From NCBI GenBank assembly GCA_021779935.1, contig JAJXZT010000049.1, positions 1 through 64,000 of the forward strand: 64,000 nt of DNA, given 5' to 3'. The DNA is from Acidobacteriota bacterium. Its GTDB lineage: Bacteria > Acidobacteriota > Terriglobia > Terriglobales > Acidobacteriaceae. The notes beneath the pieces were generated by a model. That model was not told the DNA's origin. It did no database searches and saw nothing but the letters and a program-made list of their open reading frames with translations. Shown one piece after another: positions 26,568 through 34,681 of this stretch (positions are counted from its first letter, which is position 1; every line of letters starts with the position of its first letter). A program made the translations under genes and the position numbers.

Positions 26568-27971
26568 ATGTCTCGTGCAAGAGCAGAAGAGCGGCCGGGC
26601 ACAGCGGGAACGACACTGCTGGTGCTGGTTGGACTGAGCATGGCGGTGCTGCTGCTGACCGCGCTGCTGGGAATGGCAAAAGCCAAGACCGGACCGATTT
26701 ATTCCGAGAGCAACATGCTGTACGCGGCGCTGGTGTTCTACGCCGGAGCAGGGGCGCTGTACATGGCTTACGGTGTCGCTGGCATCGAGCGCTACGTGAA
26801 GTACGCATCGATTTCGACGGCCATCGGATTCCTGGCAACCACGATTGCAGCCGGCCATCGCTGGTACCTCGCCGGACGTCCACCATTTTCGAACTTATAT
26901 GAAATGTTACTAAGCTTCGTCTGGACGCTGGCGCTGATGACACTGGTGGCGGAGAAATACTACAAGGTGAAGATCATCGGGAGCATCACGATGCCGCTGG
27001 CAGTGGTGAGCGTGATCCTGATGCAACTGCTGCCTTCGGAAGTAAGGCCGCTGGTTCCGGCGCTGCAATCGACATGGCTGCAAGTCCACGTCTCGCTGGC
27101 GATGCTGTCGTACGCGGCGTGCGCGGTGAGCTTTGCGCTGGCGATTATGTTCCTGATCCAGGACGACATGAAGACCGAGAGCTTCCAGGCGCTGACGGCA
27201 CTGGGCATGGTGGCCATCTACGCGAGCATGATGCTGCGGTTCCGCAGCGGTGGATTTGCCGTGGCGGGCTGGGACCCGCAGCAACAGTCGGAGATCTTTA
27301 TCGCGCGCGGACAGAGTTTGTTCGTGACGATTCCGGACCTGGGCTGGCTGTTTGTGCTGGTGCTGATTTCAACGCTGGCGCCGCTGGCGCTTTATGGCGT
27401 GGCGCGGCTGCGGAAGAGCGAAGAGTTCTACGGCTATGCGAACCAGGCGATGTTCGTGACGATTCTGCTGCAGGTGGTGGGAGCGCTGGCGTTCGTGATG
27501 CGCGCGAAAGGCGGAGCGTATCCCTCGCCCGACGCCGATGGACTGGTTCCGACGGCGCTGGCGGCGAGTCCGTTCATCCTGGCGGGAATCGTCGGGGCGA
27601 TATTCGCGGGGCTGCTCTACCTGCTGCTGATGTGGCGTCGCGAGGGCCTGCAGAAGATGTTGCCGAGCGCGGATGACCTGGACCGGATCACGTACAAGAC
27701 GATCTGCATCGCGTTCCCGCTGCTGACGCTGATGATCGCGGTGGGCGCGTACTGGGCGAACGAGACGTGGGGTTCGTACTGGAGCTGGGACCCGAAGGAA
27801 ACGTGGGCGGCCATTACATGGCTGGTCTACGCGGGCTACCTGCATATGCGGATCACGCGCGGGTGGAAGGGACGTCGCGCGGCGTATTTTGCGATCCTGG
27901 GATTTGCGGTGGTGATCTTCACGTTCTTTGGCGTGACCTACCTGCTGCCGGGAATGCACGCGTACGCATAG
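26568..27971 (+). CDS. ccsA: CcsA/ResC System II haem handling protein
   Basis: 467 residues with many transmembrane helices and the tryptophan-rich WWD signature ([14 protein letters not shown], about residues 402-415) that binds haem in CcsA/CcmF/CcmC proteins. Expected haem-ligand histidines are visible, for example [11 protein letters not shown] and [13 protein letters not shown] near the N-terminal half and the late [13 protein letters not shown] 26568 has GGAGG upstream. Together with ResB it forms the haem lyase of cytochrome c System II. Confidence 0.92.
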   Translation: MSRARAEERPGTAGTTLLVLVGLSMAVLLLTALLGMAKAKTGPIYSESNMLYAALVFYAGAGALYMAYGVAGIERYVKYASISTAIGFLATTIAAGHRWYLAGRPPFSNLYEMLLSFVWTLALMTLVAEKYYKVKIIGSITMPLAVVSVILMQLLPSEVRPLVPALQSTWLQVHVSLAMLSYAACAVSFALAIMFLIQDDMKTESFQALTALGMVAIYASMMLRFRSGGFAVAGWDPQQQSEIFIARGQSLFVTIPDLGWLFVLVLISTLAPLALYGVARLRKSEEFYGYANQAMFVTILLQVVGALAFVMRAKGGAYPSPDADGLVPTALAASPFILAGIVGAIFAGLLYLLLMWRREGLQKMLPSADDLDRITYKTICIAFPLLTLMIAVGAYWANETWGSYWSWDPKETWAAITWLVYAGYLHMRITRGWKGRRAAYFAILGFAVVIFTFFGVTYLLPGMHAYA

Positions 27972-28284
27972 GAACAAAAGACGCGGACACCGGACGAGGA
28001 ACTAAAGTGGCGGCCGGTGTCCGGCAAGTTTGCGGTGACGGATGCCCAAGCAAGCGGGCATTCGAGGCAGGTACCAAGGCGACACAGCTTTCTACCTGCT
28101 TGCAGTAAGGTGCGGGGAACGGCATATGCACCACGGCCTCATACCATTCCCTCCCCTGGGTTCCGGAAGCAGGATGTTCCGGGAAGCCGGTTTCCCGCAC
28201 CACTTCCAACGTGTTCGGAAATTTGTTTGATTCATGGCAGAGACATATAACTCGGCTTGTGATGCGAAACCCCGGGAGCCCATA
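27972..28284. other. Intergenic region between ccsA and the kinase gene
   Basis: About 300 bases. A 9-base-pair dyad (27985-27993 with 28014-28022) with a 20-base loop lies near the ccsA end, and a terminator-like hairpin near the kinase start is listed separately. No gene is seen. Confidence 0.5.
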
Positions 28285-28299
28285 ATGGACCGGGGTTTT
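28267..28299 (+). terminator. Terminator-like hairpin overlapping the kinase start
   Basis: Stem AAACCCCGG/CCGGGGTTT (9 base pairs, 14-base loop) followed by T and G. The best ribosome site for the kinase (GGGAG before ATG 28285) lies in the loop, so the structure could terminate upstream transcripts or occlude initiation. Confidence 0.55.
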
Positions 28300-29400
28300 G
28301 ACATGTCCAAGGAACGGCGCGGGATACGACGAGTTCGCATGAACTGGCAGATCAAGGTGCTGCTGCCGATTGCGGCGGTTCTGCTGGATGGACTGCTGCT
28401 GTTCGTGCTGATCTCACTCTCGCTGCGGAACAGCGACCGCGACCTGGTGCTGGTGATCGCCACGGGCGGAGCAGTGGCAATCTGCTCGGTGGTGGTGATG
28501 GTGCTGGCGGTGGAAGTGCGGCGGCCGATGATGGAACTGCAAAAGAAAATTGCAGAAGTTCGCGAGGGAGACCTGCAAGTGCGGGTGGAATTCGCGGAAC
28601 GCAACGACGAAATCGGCGACCTGGGACGCGACTTCAACGACATGGTTCGGCAACTGAGGGAGAGCCGGGAAGAGATTCAACGGCTGCACAGAACACAGAT
28701 GTCGCGGGCGGAACACCTGGCAACGCTGGGAGAGATGGCGGCAGGGCTGGCGCACGAGATTCGCAACCCGCTGGCGGGAATTGCGGGCGTGATGGAGATC
28801 ATTGGACGCGACCTGCCACACGATAATCCGGCACGGGCGGTGCTGGGAGACGTTCGGAACGAAGTGCTGCACATCAACCGGATCGTCTCGGACCTGCTGG
28901 AAATCGCAAGGCCGAAGGCGGCGGACTATCGCGACGCGGACCTGGTGGCGACAGCGGAACACGCGGCGATGTTCGCGCGAGAGAACGCACGACATGTGCC
29001 GGTGGAAGTGGTGAAGCCGGCGGAGGCACTGCCGCCGATCCGGCACGATCCTGGACAGATTCACCAGGTGGTGCTGAACCTGCTGCTGAATGCCGTGCAG
29101 GCGTGCCACGAAAACGGCGGCACGGTGCGGATGGAGTTTGAGCAGGACGACGAGACCGTATCGGTGGCGGTGAACGACAGCGGAAAAGGGATTCCACCGG
29201 AGGTTCTGCAAAACATCTTCCGTCCGTTCTTCACGACCAAAGGAAACGGCACAGGGTTGGGGCTGTCGCTGGCGCGGAGGATCGTGGAAGACCACGGAGG
29301 CAAGATCGACGTGACAAGCTGGCTGGGCAAGGGAAGCCGGTTTGTGATTACGCTGCCGAAGAAAGTCGAGAGTCACGAGTCGCGAGACACGAGCAATTAG
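28285..29400 (+). CDS. Membrane histidine kinase (HAMP-HisKA-HATPase)
   Basis: Two transmembrane helices (IKVLLPIAAVLLDGLLLFVL and VIATGGAVAICSVVVMVLAV), HAMP (EVRRPMMELQKKIAEVREGD), HisKA H-box (GEMAAGLAHEIRNPLAG), N-box (NLLLNAVQAC), G-boxes (DSGKGIP; GNGTGLGLSLARRI). The NtrB-like H-box and the downstream NtrC-type regulator indicate a cognate pair. Very little periplasmic loop, so it may sense within the membrane. Start is uncertain: 28285 has the best ribosome site, 28303 and 28339 are possible. The last about 11 codons read through intergenic repeat sequence. Confidence 0.85.
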   Translation: MDRGFDMSKERRGIRRVRMNWQIKVLLPIAAVLLDGLLLFVLISLSLRNSDRDLVLVIATGGAVAICSVVVMVLAVEVRRPMMELQKKIAEVREGDLQVRVEFAERNDEIGDLGRDFNDMVRQLRESREEIQRLHRTQMSRAEHLATLGEMAAGLAHEIRNPLAGIAGVMEIIGRDLPHDNPARAVLGDVRNEVLHINRIVSDLLEIARPKAADYRDADLVATAEHAAMFARENARHVPVEVVKPAEALPPIRHDPGQIHQVVLNLLLNAVQACHENGGTVRMEFEQDDETVSVAVNDSGKGIPPEVLQNIFRPFFTTKGNGTGLGLSLARRIVEDHGGKIDVTSWLGKGSRFVITLPKKVESHESRDTSN

Positions 29401-29591
29401 CAATTAGCGGCAAGCGAGAGAACTGCAACCACAACAACTGCAACAGCAACTGCAAAAAGCAACGACAACAGCAACAGAGAAGCAGGCGGTGGTATGGCCC
29501 AAAAGTGGCGACTGATGCGGCAAAAGGGGAATTTGTGCGAGCGCGGATGCTCACGGCGGGGAAGGATGGCGTAGTAGAGTAATAAGTAGAA
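29401..29591. repeat. Low-complexity intergenic tract
   Basis: CAATTAG and GCAAC/AACAAC-type low complexity (about 29390-29475) joined to sequence shared with 3355-3370. Similar tracts follow several other genes in this window. Confidence 0.6.
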
Positions 29592-31049
29592 ATGCCGATT
29601 GAAAAAGTACTGATCGTAGACGACGAAAAGCTGGTTCGCTGGTCGCTGCGACAGAAATGCGAAGAGTGGGGTTATCACGTCGTCGAGGCAGAGAGCGGCA
29701 CGGCTGCGCTGAAAATGGCGCATCACGAATCGCCCGATCTTGTGCTGCTCGACGTACGCCTTCCGGACATGAACGGAATCCAGGTGCTGGAGCAGATGAA
29801 GCACGCGGGAGACGTGCGCGCGGTCATCATGATTACGGCCGATCCGCAACTGGAAGACGTGAAGCAGGCGCTGAAGCTGGGGGCGTTCGACTTCATCGGC
29901 AAGCCGCTGAATTTCGACGAACTGGCGGTGACGGCAAAGAACGCGCTGGAGACGACGCGGTTGCGGACGGAAGTAGAGTCGCTGCGCGGCGAGGTCAGGC
30001 GGCACACGGGATATCACGACGTAATCGGCGTGTCGCAGAAGATGACGGGCCTGTTGCAGTTCGTCAGGAAAGTGGCTTCGAGCGAGGCGACGACCATCCT
30101 GATCCAGGGCGAGAGCGGCACGGGCAAGGACCTGATCGCCAAGGCAATTCACTACGAGAGCCATCGGCAGGACAAAGCGTTCGTCGCCATCAACTGCTCG
30201 GCAATTCCCGAGACGCTGATGGAGGCGGAACTGTTCGGACACGAGCGCGGAGCCTTTACGGACGCGAAGGCGATGAAGAAGGGCCTGTTCGAAATGGCCG
30301 ATGGCGGCACGCTCTTCCTGGACGAGATTGGAGAACTGTCTCCGCTGTTGCAGGCGAAATTGCTGCGCGTGCTGGAAGACCAGTTGATCCGGCGCGTGGG
30401 CGGAGTGCGCGATATACAGGTGGAGGTGCGGGTGATTGCGGCATCGAACCGCGACCTGGAACGCGCCGTGAGGGAAGGACAGTTCCGGCAAGACCTCTAC
30501 TACAGGCTGGCGATCATCTCGATTTTTTTGCCGCCGCTGCGCGAACGGAAAGAAGACATTATTCCGCTGGTGGAGTTCTTCGTCGATCACTACAACCGGA
30601 AGTTCCGGAAGTCGATCAAGGGGATCACGGACGAGACGAAGCAGTTGATGATGAAACACGACTGGCCGGGAAACGTGCGCGAGCTGAAAAATGCAATCGA
30701 GCGCGCGATGATCCTGGAGGACGAGGACTATCTGCGGACGGAGTACCTGCCGTTCTCGGTGGGGCAGCGGATGAACGACATGACGGCGTTTGAGATGACG
30801 TCGAGCGGGGCGTTGACGGCGACGCAGAGCACAAAGCTCTCAAACGGCCGCAGCCTGCCGCGGTTGGCGATTCCGGAGGGCGGGACTTCGCTGGAAGAAG
30901 TGGAGAGAGCACTGGTGGAGATGTCGCTGCAACAGTCGAACGGAAACCAGACACAGGCGGCGCGGTTACTCGACATCAGCCGCGATGCGTTGCGCTATAA
31001 GCTGAAGAAATTCGGGCTGGGGCACGGCGAGGAAGAAGACGTGATGTAG
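29592..31049 (+). CDS. NtrC-family sigma-54 response regulator
   Basis: 485 residues: receiver domain (LIVDDEKLVRW; phospho-acceptor in DLVLLDVRLPDMNG; late Lys in FIGKPLN), AAA+ sigma-54 activation domain (Walker A GESGTGKDL, GAFTDA loop, Walker B GGTLFLDEIGEL) and a C-terminal Fis-type helix-turn-helix (NGNQTQAARLLDISRDALRYKL). The sigma-54 contact loop is GAFTDA instead of the consensus GAFTGA. It lies 190 bases after the kinase gene and is its probable partner. Targets are unknown; the neighbouring cytochrome and maturation genes are candidates. Confidence 0.92.
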   Translation: MPIEKVLIVDDEKLVRWSLRQKCEEWGYHVVEAESGTAALKMAHHESPDLVLLDVRLPDMNGIQVLEQMKHAGDVRAVIMITADPQLEDVKQALKLGAFDFIGKPLNFDELAVTAKNALETTRLRTEVESLRGEVRRHTGYHDVIGVSQKMTGLLQFVRKVASSEATTILIQGESGTGKDLIAKAIHYESHRQDKAFVAINCSAIPETLMEAELFGHERGAFTDAKAMKKGLFEMADGGTLFLDEIGELSPLLQAKLLRVLEDQLIRRVGGVRDIQVEVRVIAASNRDLERAVREGQFRQDLYYRLAIISIFLPPLRERKEDIIPLVEFFVDHYNRKFRKSIKGITDETKQLMMKHDWPGNVRELKNAIERAMILEDEDYLRTEYLPFSVGQRMNDMTAFEMTSSGALTATQSTKLSNGRSLPRLAIPEGGTSLEEVERALVEMSLQQSNGNQTQAARLLDISRDALRYKLKKFGLGHGEEEDVM

Positions 31050-31080
31050 CACGACGCTGAACCAGGACAGAGTATGAAAG

Positions 31081-31105
31081 AAGCCTCGGAGATTCCGGGG
31101 CTTTT
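31081..31105 (+). terminator. Rho-independent terminator of ntrC-like gene
   Basis: Stem AAGCCTCGGA/TCCGGGGCTT (one G-T pair), 3-base loop, followed by TT and CG; 32 bases after the stop. Confidence 0.8.
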
Positions 31106-31149
31106 CGTTTGCGCGAAAGACGGATTCGAGGAGGGAAGAATGGGTGTGA

Positions 31150-31187
31150 AAAACAAAAAAGTAGGGTTGCGACTGGAGTCGCAACCC
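31150..31187 (-). terminator. Strong leftward Rho-independent terminator
   Basis: Perfect 10-base-pair stem GGGTTGCGAC/GTCGCAACCC with a 4-base loop. Read on the minus strand it is followed by TACTTTTTTGTTTTT, a textbook U-tract. Confidence 0.85.
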
Positions 31188-31668
31188 AACACACGTCATC
31201 GAAGGTTTTGTGTCACGTTTTGGGGTTGAATGGAGATTACGGCATAGGGGGAAGTCTGTATCACAAAGATTTTTTTGTTTTGTGATTGGAACACTGTCCG
31301 ACAAGAAAACGGAGTGACGATGAGGCTGGTGAGGGGTGAAATGCAGGCGAAATTATGTCCAACCAGTTTAATAACAAACACTTACAAAGAATGCAGTTCA
31401 GCCTGTCCATATATGTGACAGAAGTATCTATATGGGACGAGAGGGGCGATAACTCCATAATTATAGGGTGCTTACGACGGTAACATGGAGGCCGGCACCG
31501 GCTTGGGATGAAAGTTGAATATGCGCGGAGTAGAGGCGGGCTCCGTGACCGTTTGTTCTGATTTCAGGAACAGGGCCTAAAACACGGCAAATAGGGATGA
31601 AAAAGCGGCTCGCTGGAGGCGTGATAGCGCGGGACGGCAGGAGAGTGCACTTACTTGCGTTGACGAGG

Positions 31669-32967
31669 CTACTTGCGGGGCTCCACGCACGACGGGGTAC
31701 TAAGGTCACGATCCAACTGGAAGAGATGTTCGATGACATCCGCTAAAGCGATTTGTTGGGCATGGCCGGGGAGTTCTTTCAGTTGGCGTCCCAGGGAGGA
31801 GGCGAGACGGTGAGCGACATGACTGGAGAGTGTGTCGAGGAGCTGGCGCTGATCTTCCGTGAAGGGGCCGATGTCTTCGCCGAGTTTCTCGAGTTCATCG
31901 TGACATGTCTGTTCAAGGCGGTCGCGCAAGGCGGAGACGAGGGGGAGCGATACCTGCGCGAGGAGTTTGTTGTGAAAACCGTCGACCTCTTCATGGATGA
32001 CGCGTTCGCCTTCGGCGAGCCACTCGGTGCGGGGCGATACGTCGCGTGCGGCAGCCGTCAGATCGTCGACATTGAAGAGCGTGACGCCGGGCAATTCGCA
32101 AACGGAGCTTTCGACATTGCGCGGGACTGCAAGATCGACGACGACCATCGGACGGCCGGGGCGATGCTGCATGACGAGTTCGAGATCGGCGCGTGTGGCG
32201 ATGGGATGCGGCGCCGAGGTTGCGGCGACGAGGATATCCATCTGGCGGGCAACCTGCCAACGGTCTGGGTAAGAGACGGCAAGCCCACCGACGCGATCGG
32301 CGAGCGTTTGGGAGTGCTCGCGTGTGCGGCTGGCGATGGTGACGGAAGTACCGGCATCGATCAGGGAACGCGCCGCAGACTCGGCGGATTCACCCGCCCC
32401 GAAAATGAGGGCGGAGCGGTCACGAATCGCACCCAACTGGCGGCGGCAGACCTCGACGGTGGCAAAACAACTGGGAACGACGGTGGCGGCAAGCCAGGCT
32501 TCGCGACGAATGCGCATAGCTATGGCGAGCGCCTTGGCGACGAGGGCATCCAGAAAAGGACCGGTGGCGCCGGCCTGCCGGGCCTGGTCCCACGCGGCGG
32601 AGAGATGGACACCAACTTCGGGATCGCACGCGACCAGGGTGTCAAGACCGGAGCCGACACGGAAGACATGGGCGATGGCGGCGTCATCGACGAGACGATA
32701 GAAGTTAGACCAGTCGGAAAGCTTGAGATCGTAGGCGCGGGTGAGGAAGCGGAGAACAGAATTGGCAGCCTCGGAGGCGTTGCTGGTCCAAACGTAGAAC
32801 TCGGTGCGGTTGGAGGTCGAGAGAACGATGGCTTCGTCGACGGCGTCGGAACGAATGAGCTGGGTCAGCGCACAGAGACGATGCGGCGCGTCCATCCAGA
32901 ACCTCTCGCGGATGGCAAGCGGTGCGGTTCGATAACTGACGCCGATGACGACCAGGGCCGGTTCCAA
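31669..32967 (-). CDS. HemA-like (glutamyl-tRNA reductase) paralogue lacking the catalytic Cys
   Basis: 432 residues, AAGGAG upstream of ATG. Overall layout is that of glutamyl-tRNA reductase: N-terminal catalytic-type domain (IGVSYRTAPLAIRERF), NADPH-binding Rossmann domain (ALIFGAGESAESAARSL), and C-terminal dimerisation helices. In the family the thioester-forming cysteine lies in STCNRTE; here the codon is TCC and the motif reads STSNRTE (Ser52). The next conserved block, usually VLGEPQI, reads VACDPEVGV. So tRNA-Glu reduction is doubtful; it could be a regulatory or repurposed paralogue. True hemA genes often neighbour ccsA-type genes, as here. Confidence 0.8.
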   Translation of the reverse strand: MEPALVVIGVSYRTAPLAIRERFWMDAPHRLCALTQLIRSDAVDEAIVLSTSNRTEFYVWTSNASEAANSVLRFLTRAYDLKLSDWSNFYRLVDDAAIAHVFRVGSGLDTLVACDPEVGVHLSAAWDQARQAGATGPFLDALVAKALAIAMRIRREAWLAATVVPSCFATVEVCRRQLGAIRDRSALIFGAGESAESAARSLIDAGTSVTIASRTREHSQTLADRVGGLAVSYPDRWQVARQMDILVAATSAPHPIATRADLELVMQHRPGRPMVVVDLAVPRNVESSVCELPGVTLFNVDDLTAAARDVSPRTEWLAEGERVIHEEVDGFHNKLLAQVSLPLVSALRDRLEQTCHDELEKLGEDIGPFTEDQRQLLDTLSSHVAHRLASSLGRQLKELPGHAQQIALADVIEHLFQLDRDLSTPSCVEPRK

Positions 32968-33221
32968 TGGCTGACTCCTTACCTCTATGTAGTGTAGGCA
33001 GTTGGAGTGCCAGAGATGCGAGGGAGGGGGAACGGAGAATGGTGCGTATTTTCATGGAGTTAGAGAAATATGGAGCCATCCCACAGGAAGTGGATTGGGG
33101 GGAAATACGCGGAAGCGGGGCTTTTCCCCCGAAAGAGTGATGCGGGCGAGGGCAAGAAACGGCCATGGCACCGGGCGGCAGGGTGGGGATATAGTCGTGA
33201 ACCACAAAAGGGGGAGACAGA

Positions 33222-33737
33222 ATGCAACAACGCACATGGATGGCGGCACTGGTTGCGGTGATGCTGTGCGGGATGGCGTCCGCAGCACAAAAGATCAGCG
33301 ATCCGAGAGCGCAGTGGGTGGGGACGTGGACGAGCACGGCAGACATGAATGGCGGACCGGACGGAAAGCCAATGCACGTCACCAGCAACTTGAAGTGCGA
33401 CTGGACGCCGGAGCACGGTGCGGTGATCTGCGAGCAGGAAATTCATGCTGGAGACCAAGTGCAGCACCAGATCACGGTGTATACGCGGGACGAGAAAAGC
33501 GGAGCGTATTACTTCACGTCGATGGACTACAGCGGTGATCCGGCGCACGTGGGAGGGCTGGAAATTACGGGAAACACGTGGACGTACAAGTCCCTAAAGG
33601 AAGATGCGAACGGGCCGGAGTACGAGACGGTGAACGTTTTCAAGAGCGCGAATGAAGTGGACTTCAAAGTGATGCGCTCGACGGATCACAAGACATGGGA
33701 GACATTGGGATCGGGAAAGACGATCCGGACGCGGTAA
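33222..33737 (+). CDS. Putative secreted protein, DUF1579-like
   Basis: 171 residues, GGGGGAG upstream of ATG; signal peptide (MAALVAVMLCGMASAA). The mature strand-rich part (WVGTWTSTADMNGGPDGKP ... KCDWTPEHGAVICEQE) resembles small lipocalin-like DUF1579 proteins common in Acidobacteria. Ligand and function are unknown. Single gene. Confidence 0.6.
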   Translation: MQQRTWMAALVAVMLCGMASAAQKISDPRAQWVGTWTSTADMNGGPDGKPMHVTSNLKCDWTPEHGAVICEQEIHAGDQVQHQITVYTRDEKSGAYYFTSMDYSGDPAHVGGLEITGNTWTYKSLKEDANGPEYETVNVFKSANEVDFKVMRSTDHKTWETLGSGKTIRTR

Positions 33738-34057
33738 GCGCGAGGAATTTGCAAACGATTTCAATTTCTGAAATTACGGGAAAATTCGCGGTGATTCAGC
33801 TTGTGTTCAGTGGCGCTGAACTATACGGAGCGGTATACTCGCGCCACGCGCAAAACCGTTACATGTGCGGTTGCAGGAGCGCGAGTGCAAGACAATCCGT
33901 TCGAAACGACAATCCGCGCAACCCGTAATTCACCGGCGAGGAAAGTGGATGGGGCTTAGCGCTAACCGCAGTGCCTGAGACAAGAACAAAATGGTCATTC
34001 CCGCCGTGCAAGCGACGGGGCCGCAACGGCATTCCACTGGATGCCTGAGGAGTGGCG
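33738..34057. promoter_or_regulatory. Upstream region of the molybdenum hydroxylase operon with two dyads
   Basis: 320 bases holding ATTTCA-ATTTC-TGAAAT (33758-33774, perfect) and GTTCAG-TGGCG-CTGAAC (33805-33821, perfect), the latter inside a longer GTGGCGC...GCGCCAC hairpin (33810-33847). They could be operators or RNA structure for the operon starting at 34058. I looked for a Moco riboswitch and could not support one. Confidence 0.4.
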
Positions 34058-34678
34058 ATGAACGAGGAAGATCGTAAGAAGCCGGAAGGGTCCGGTCTCT
34101 CCCGACGCGATTTCATGAAGATCGGCGGCATGACGCTGGCGGTGCCAATGGTGGCGTCGCCGAAAGTGCTACGCGTGGGCGGAGAGGACGTAGAAGTCTA
34201 CGGGCCGGAAAAAACAATGGTGACGCTAAACGTGAACGGCAAGCTGATGCGGGCGGAGTTGGAACCGCGAGTGACGCTGCTGGACGCGCTGCGCGAAAGC
34301 TTTGACCTGACGGGTTCGAAGCGCGTTTGTGACCGAGCGACCTGCGGAGCATGCACAGTATGGCTGGACGAGAAGCCGGTATACGCGTGCGGGATGCTGG
34401 CGATTGACGCGCAGGGACACAAGATCACGACGATCGAGGGAATCTCGACGCCGGAGAACATGGACGCGGTGCAGAAGGCGTTCTGGGAGAACGACGCGCA
34501 ACAGTGCGGCTTCTGCACGCCGGGATTCGTGATGGCGACGAAGGCATTCGTCGAAAAGAATCCGCACGCGACGCTGGAAGACGCGCGCAAGGGGTTGAGC
34601 GGGAACCTCTGCCGCTGCGGAACGTACGTGGGAATCCACTCGGCGCTACGGCAGTTGACCGGGATGAAGGAGGCTTAG
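34058..34678 (+). CDS. Tat-exported [2Fe-2S] subunit of xanthine oxidase-family hydroxylase
   Basis: 206 residues from ATG 34058 (GAGGAG at 5-base spacing). Twin-arginine signal (SRRDFMKIGGMTLAVPMVAS), plant-type [2Fe-2S] domain (VCDRATCGACTVW ... YACGM) and a second [2Fe-2S] helical domain (QCGFCTPGFVMATKAF; CRCGTYVGI). This matches the small subunits of CoxS/PaoA type. The Tat signal places the holoenzyme in the periplasm, as in E. coli PaoABC aldehyde oxidoreductase. Large and FAD subunits follow directly. Confidence 0.92.
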   Translation: MNEEDRKKPEGSGLSRRDFMKIGGMTLAVPMVASPKVLRVGGEDVEVYGPEKTMVTLNVNGKLMRAELEPRVTLLDALRESFDLTGSKRVCDRATCGACTVWLDEKPVYACGMLAIDAQGHKITTIEGISTPENMDAVQKAFWENDAQQCGFCTPGFVMATKAFVEKNPHATLEDARKGLSGNLCRCGTYVGIHSALRQLTGMKEA

Positions 34679-34681
34679 GCA

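Larger units (their letters stand above)
31050..31668. other. Convergent intergenic region with two opposed terminators
   Basis: 619 bases, more A+T-rich than the surroundings. It has a terminator for the regulator (31081-31105), a terminator reading leftward (31150-31187) about 480 bases beyond the hemA-like stop, and an ATCACAAA/TTTTGTGAT hairpin near 31259-31287. No convincing protein gene. The distance between the hemA-like stop and the leftward terminator leaves room for a long 3' UTR or an unrecognised RNA. Confidence 0.5.

Noticed and set aside
31753-32997. 414-codon frame antisense to the hemA-like gene
   Set aside because: The minus-strand protein has clear HemA motifs and ribosome site; the antisense product is low-complexity Gly/Asp/Arg.
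33850-34057. Moco riboswitch before the molybdenum hydroxylase
   Set aside because: I could not match the conserved core; a covariance-model search would decide.
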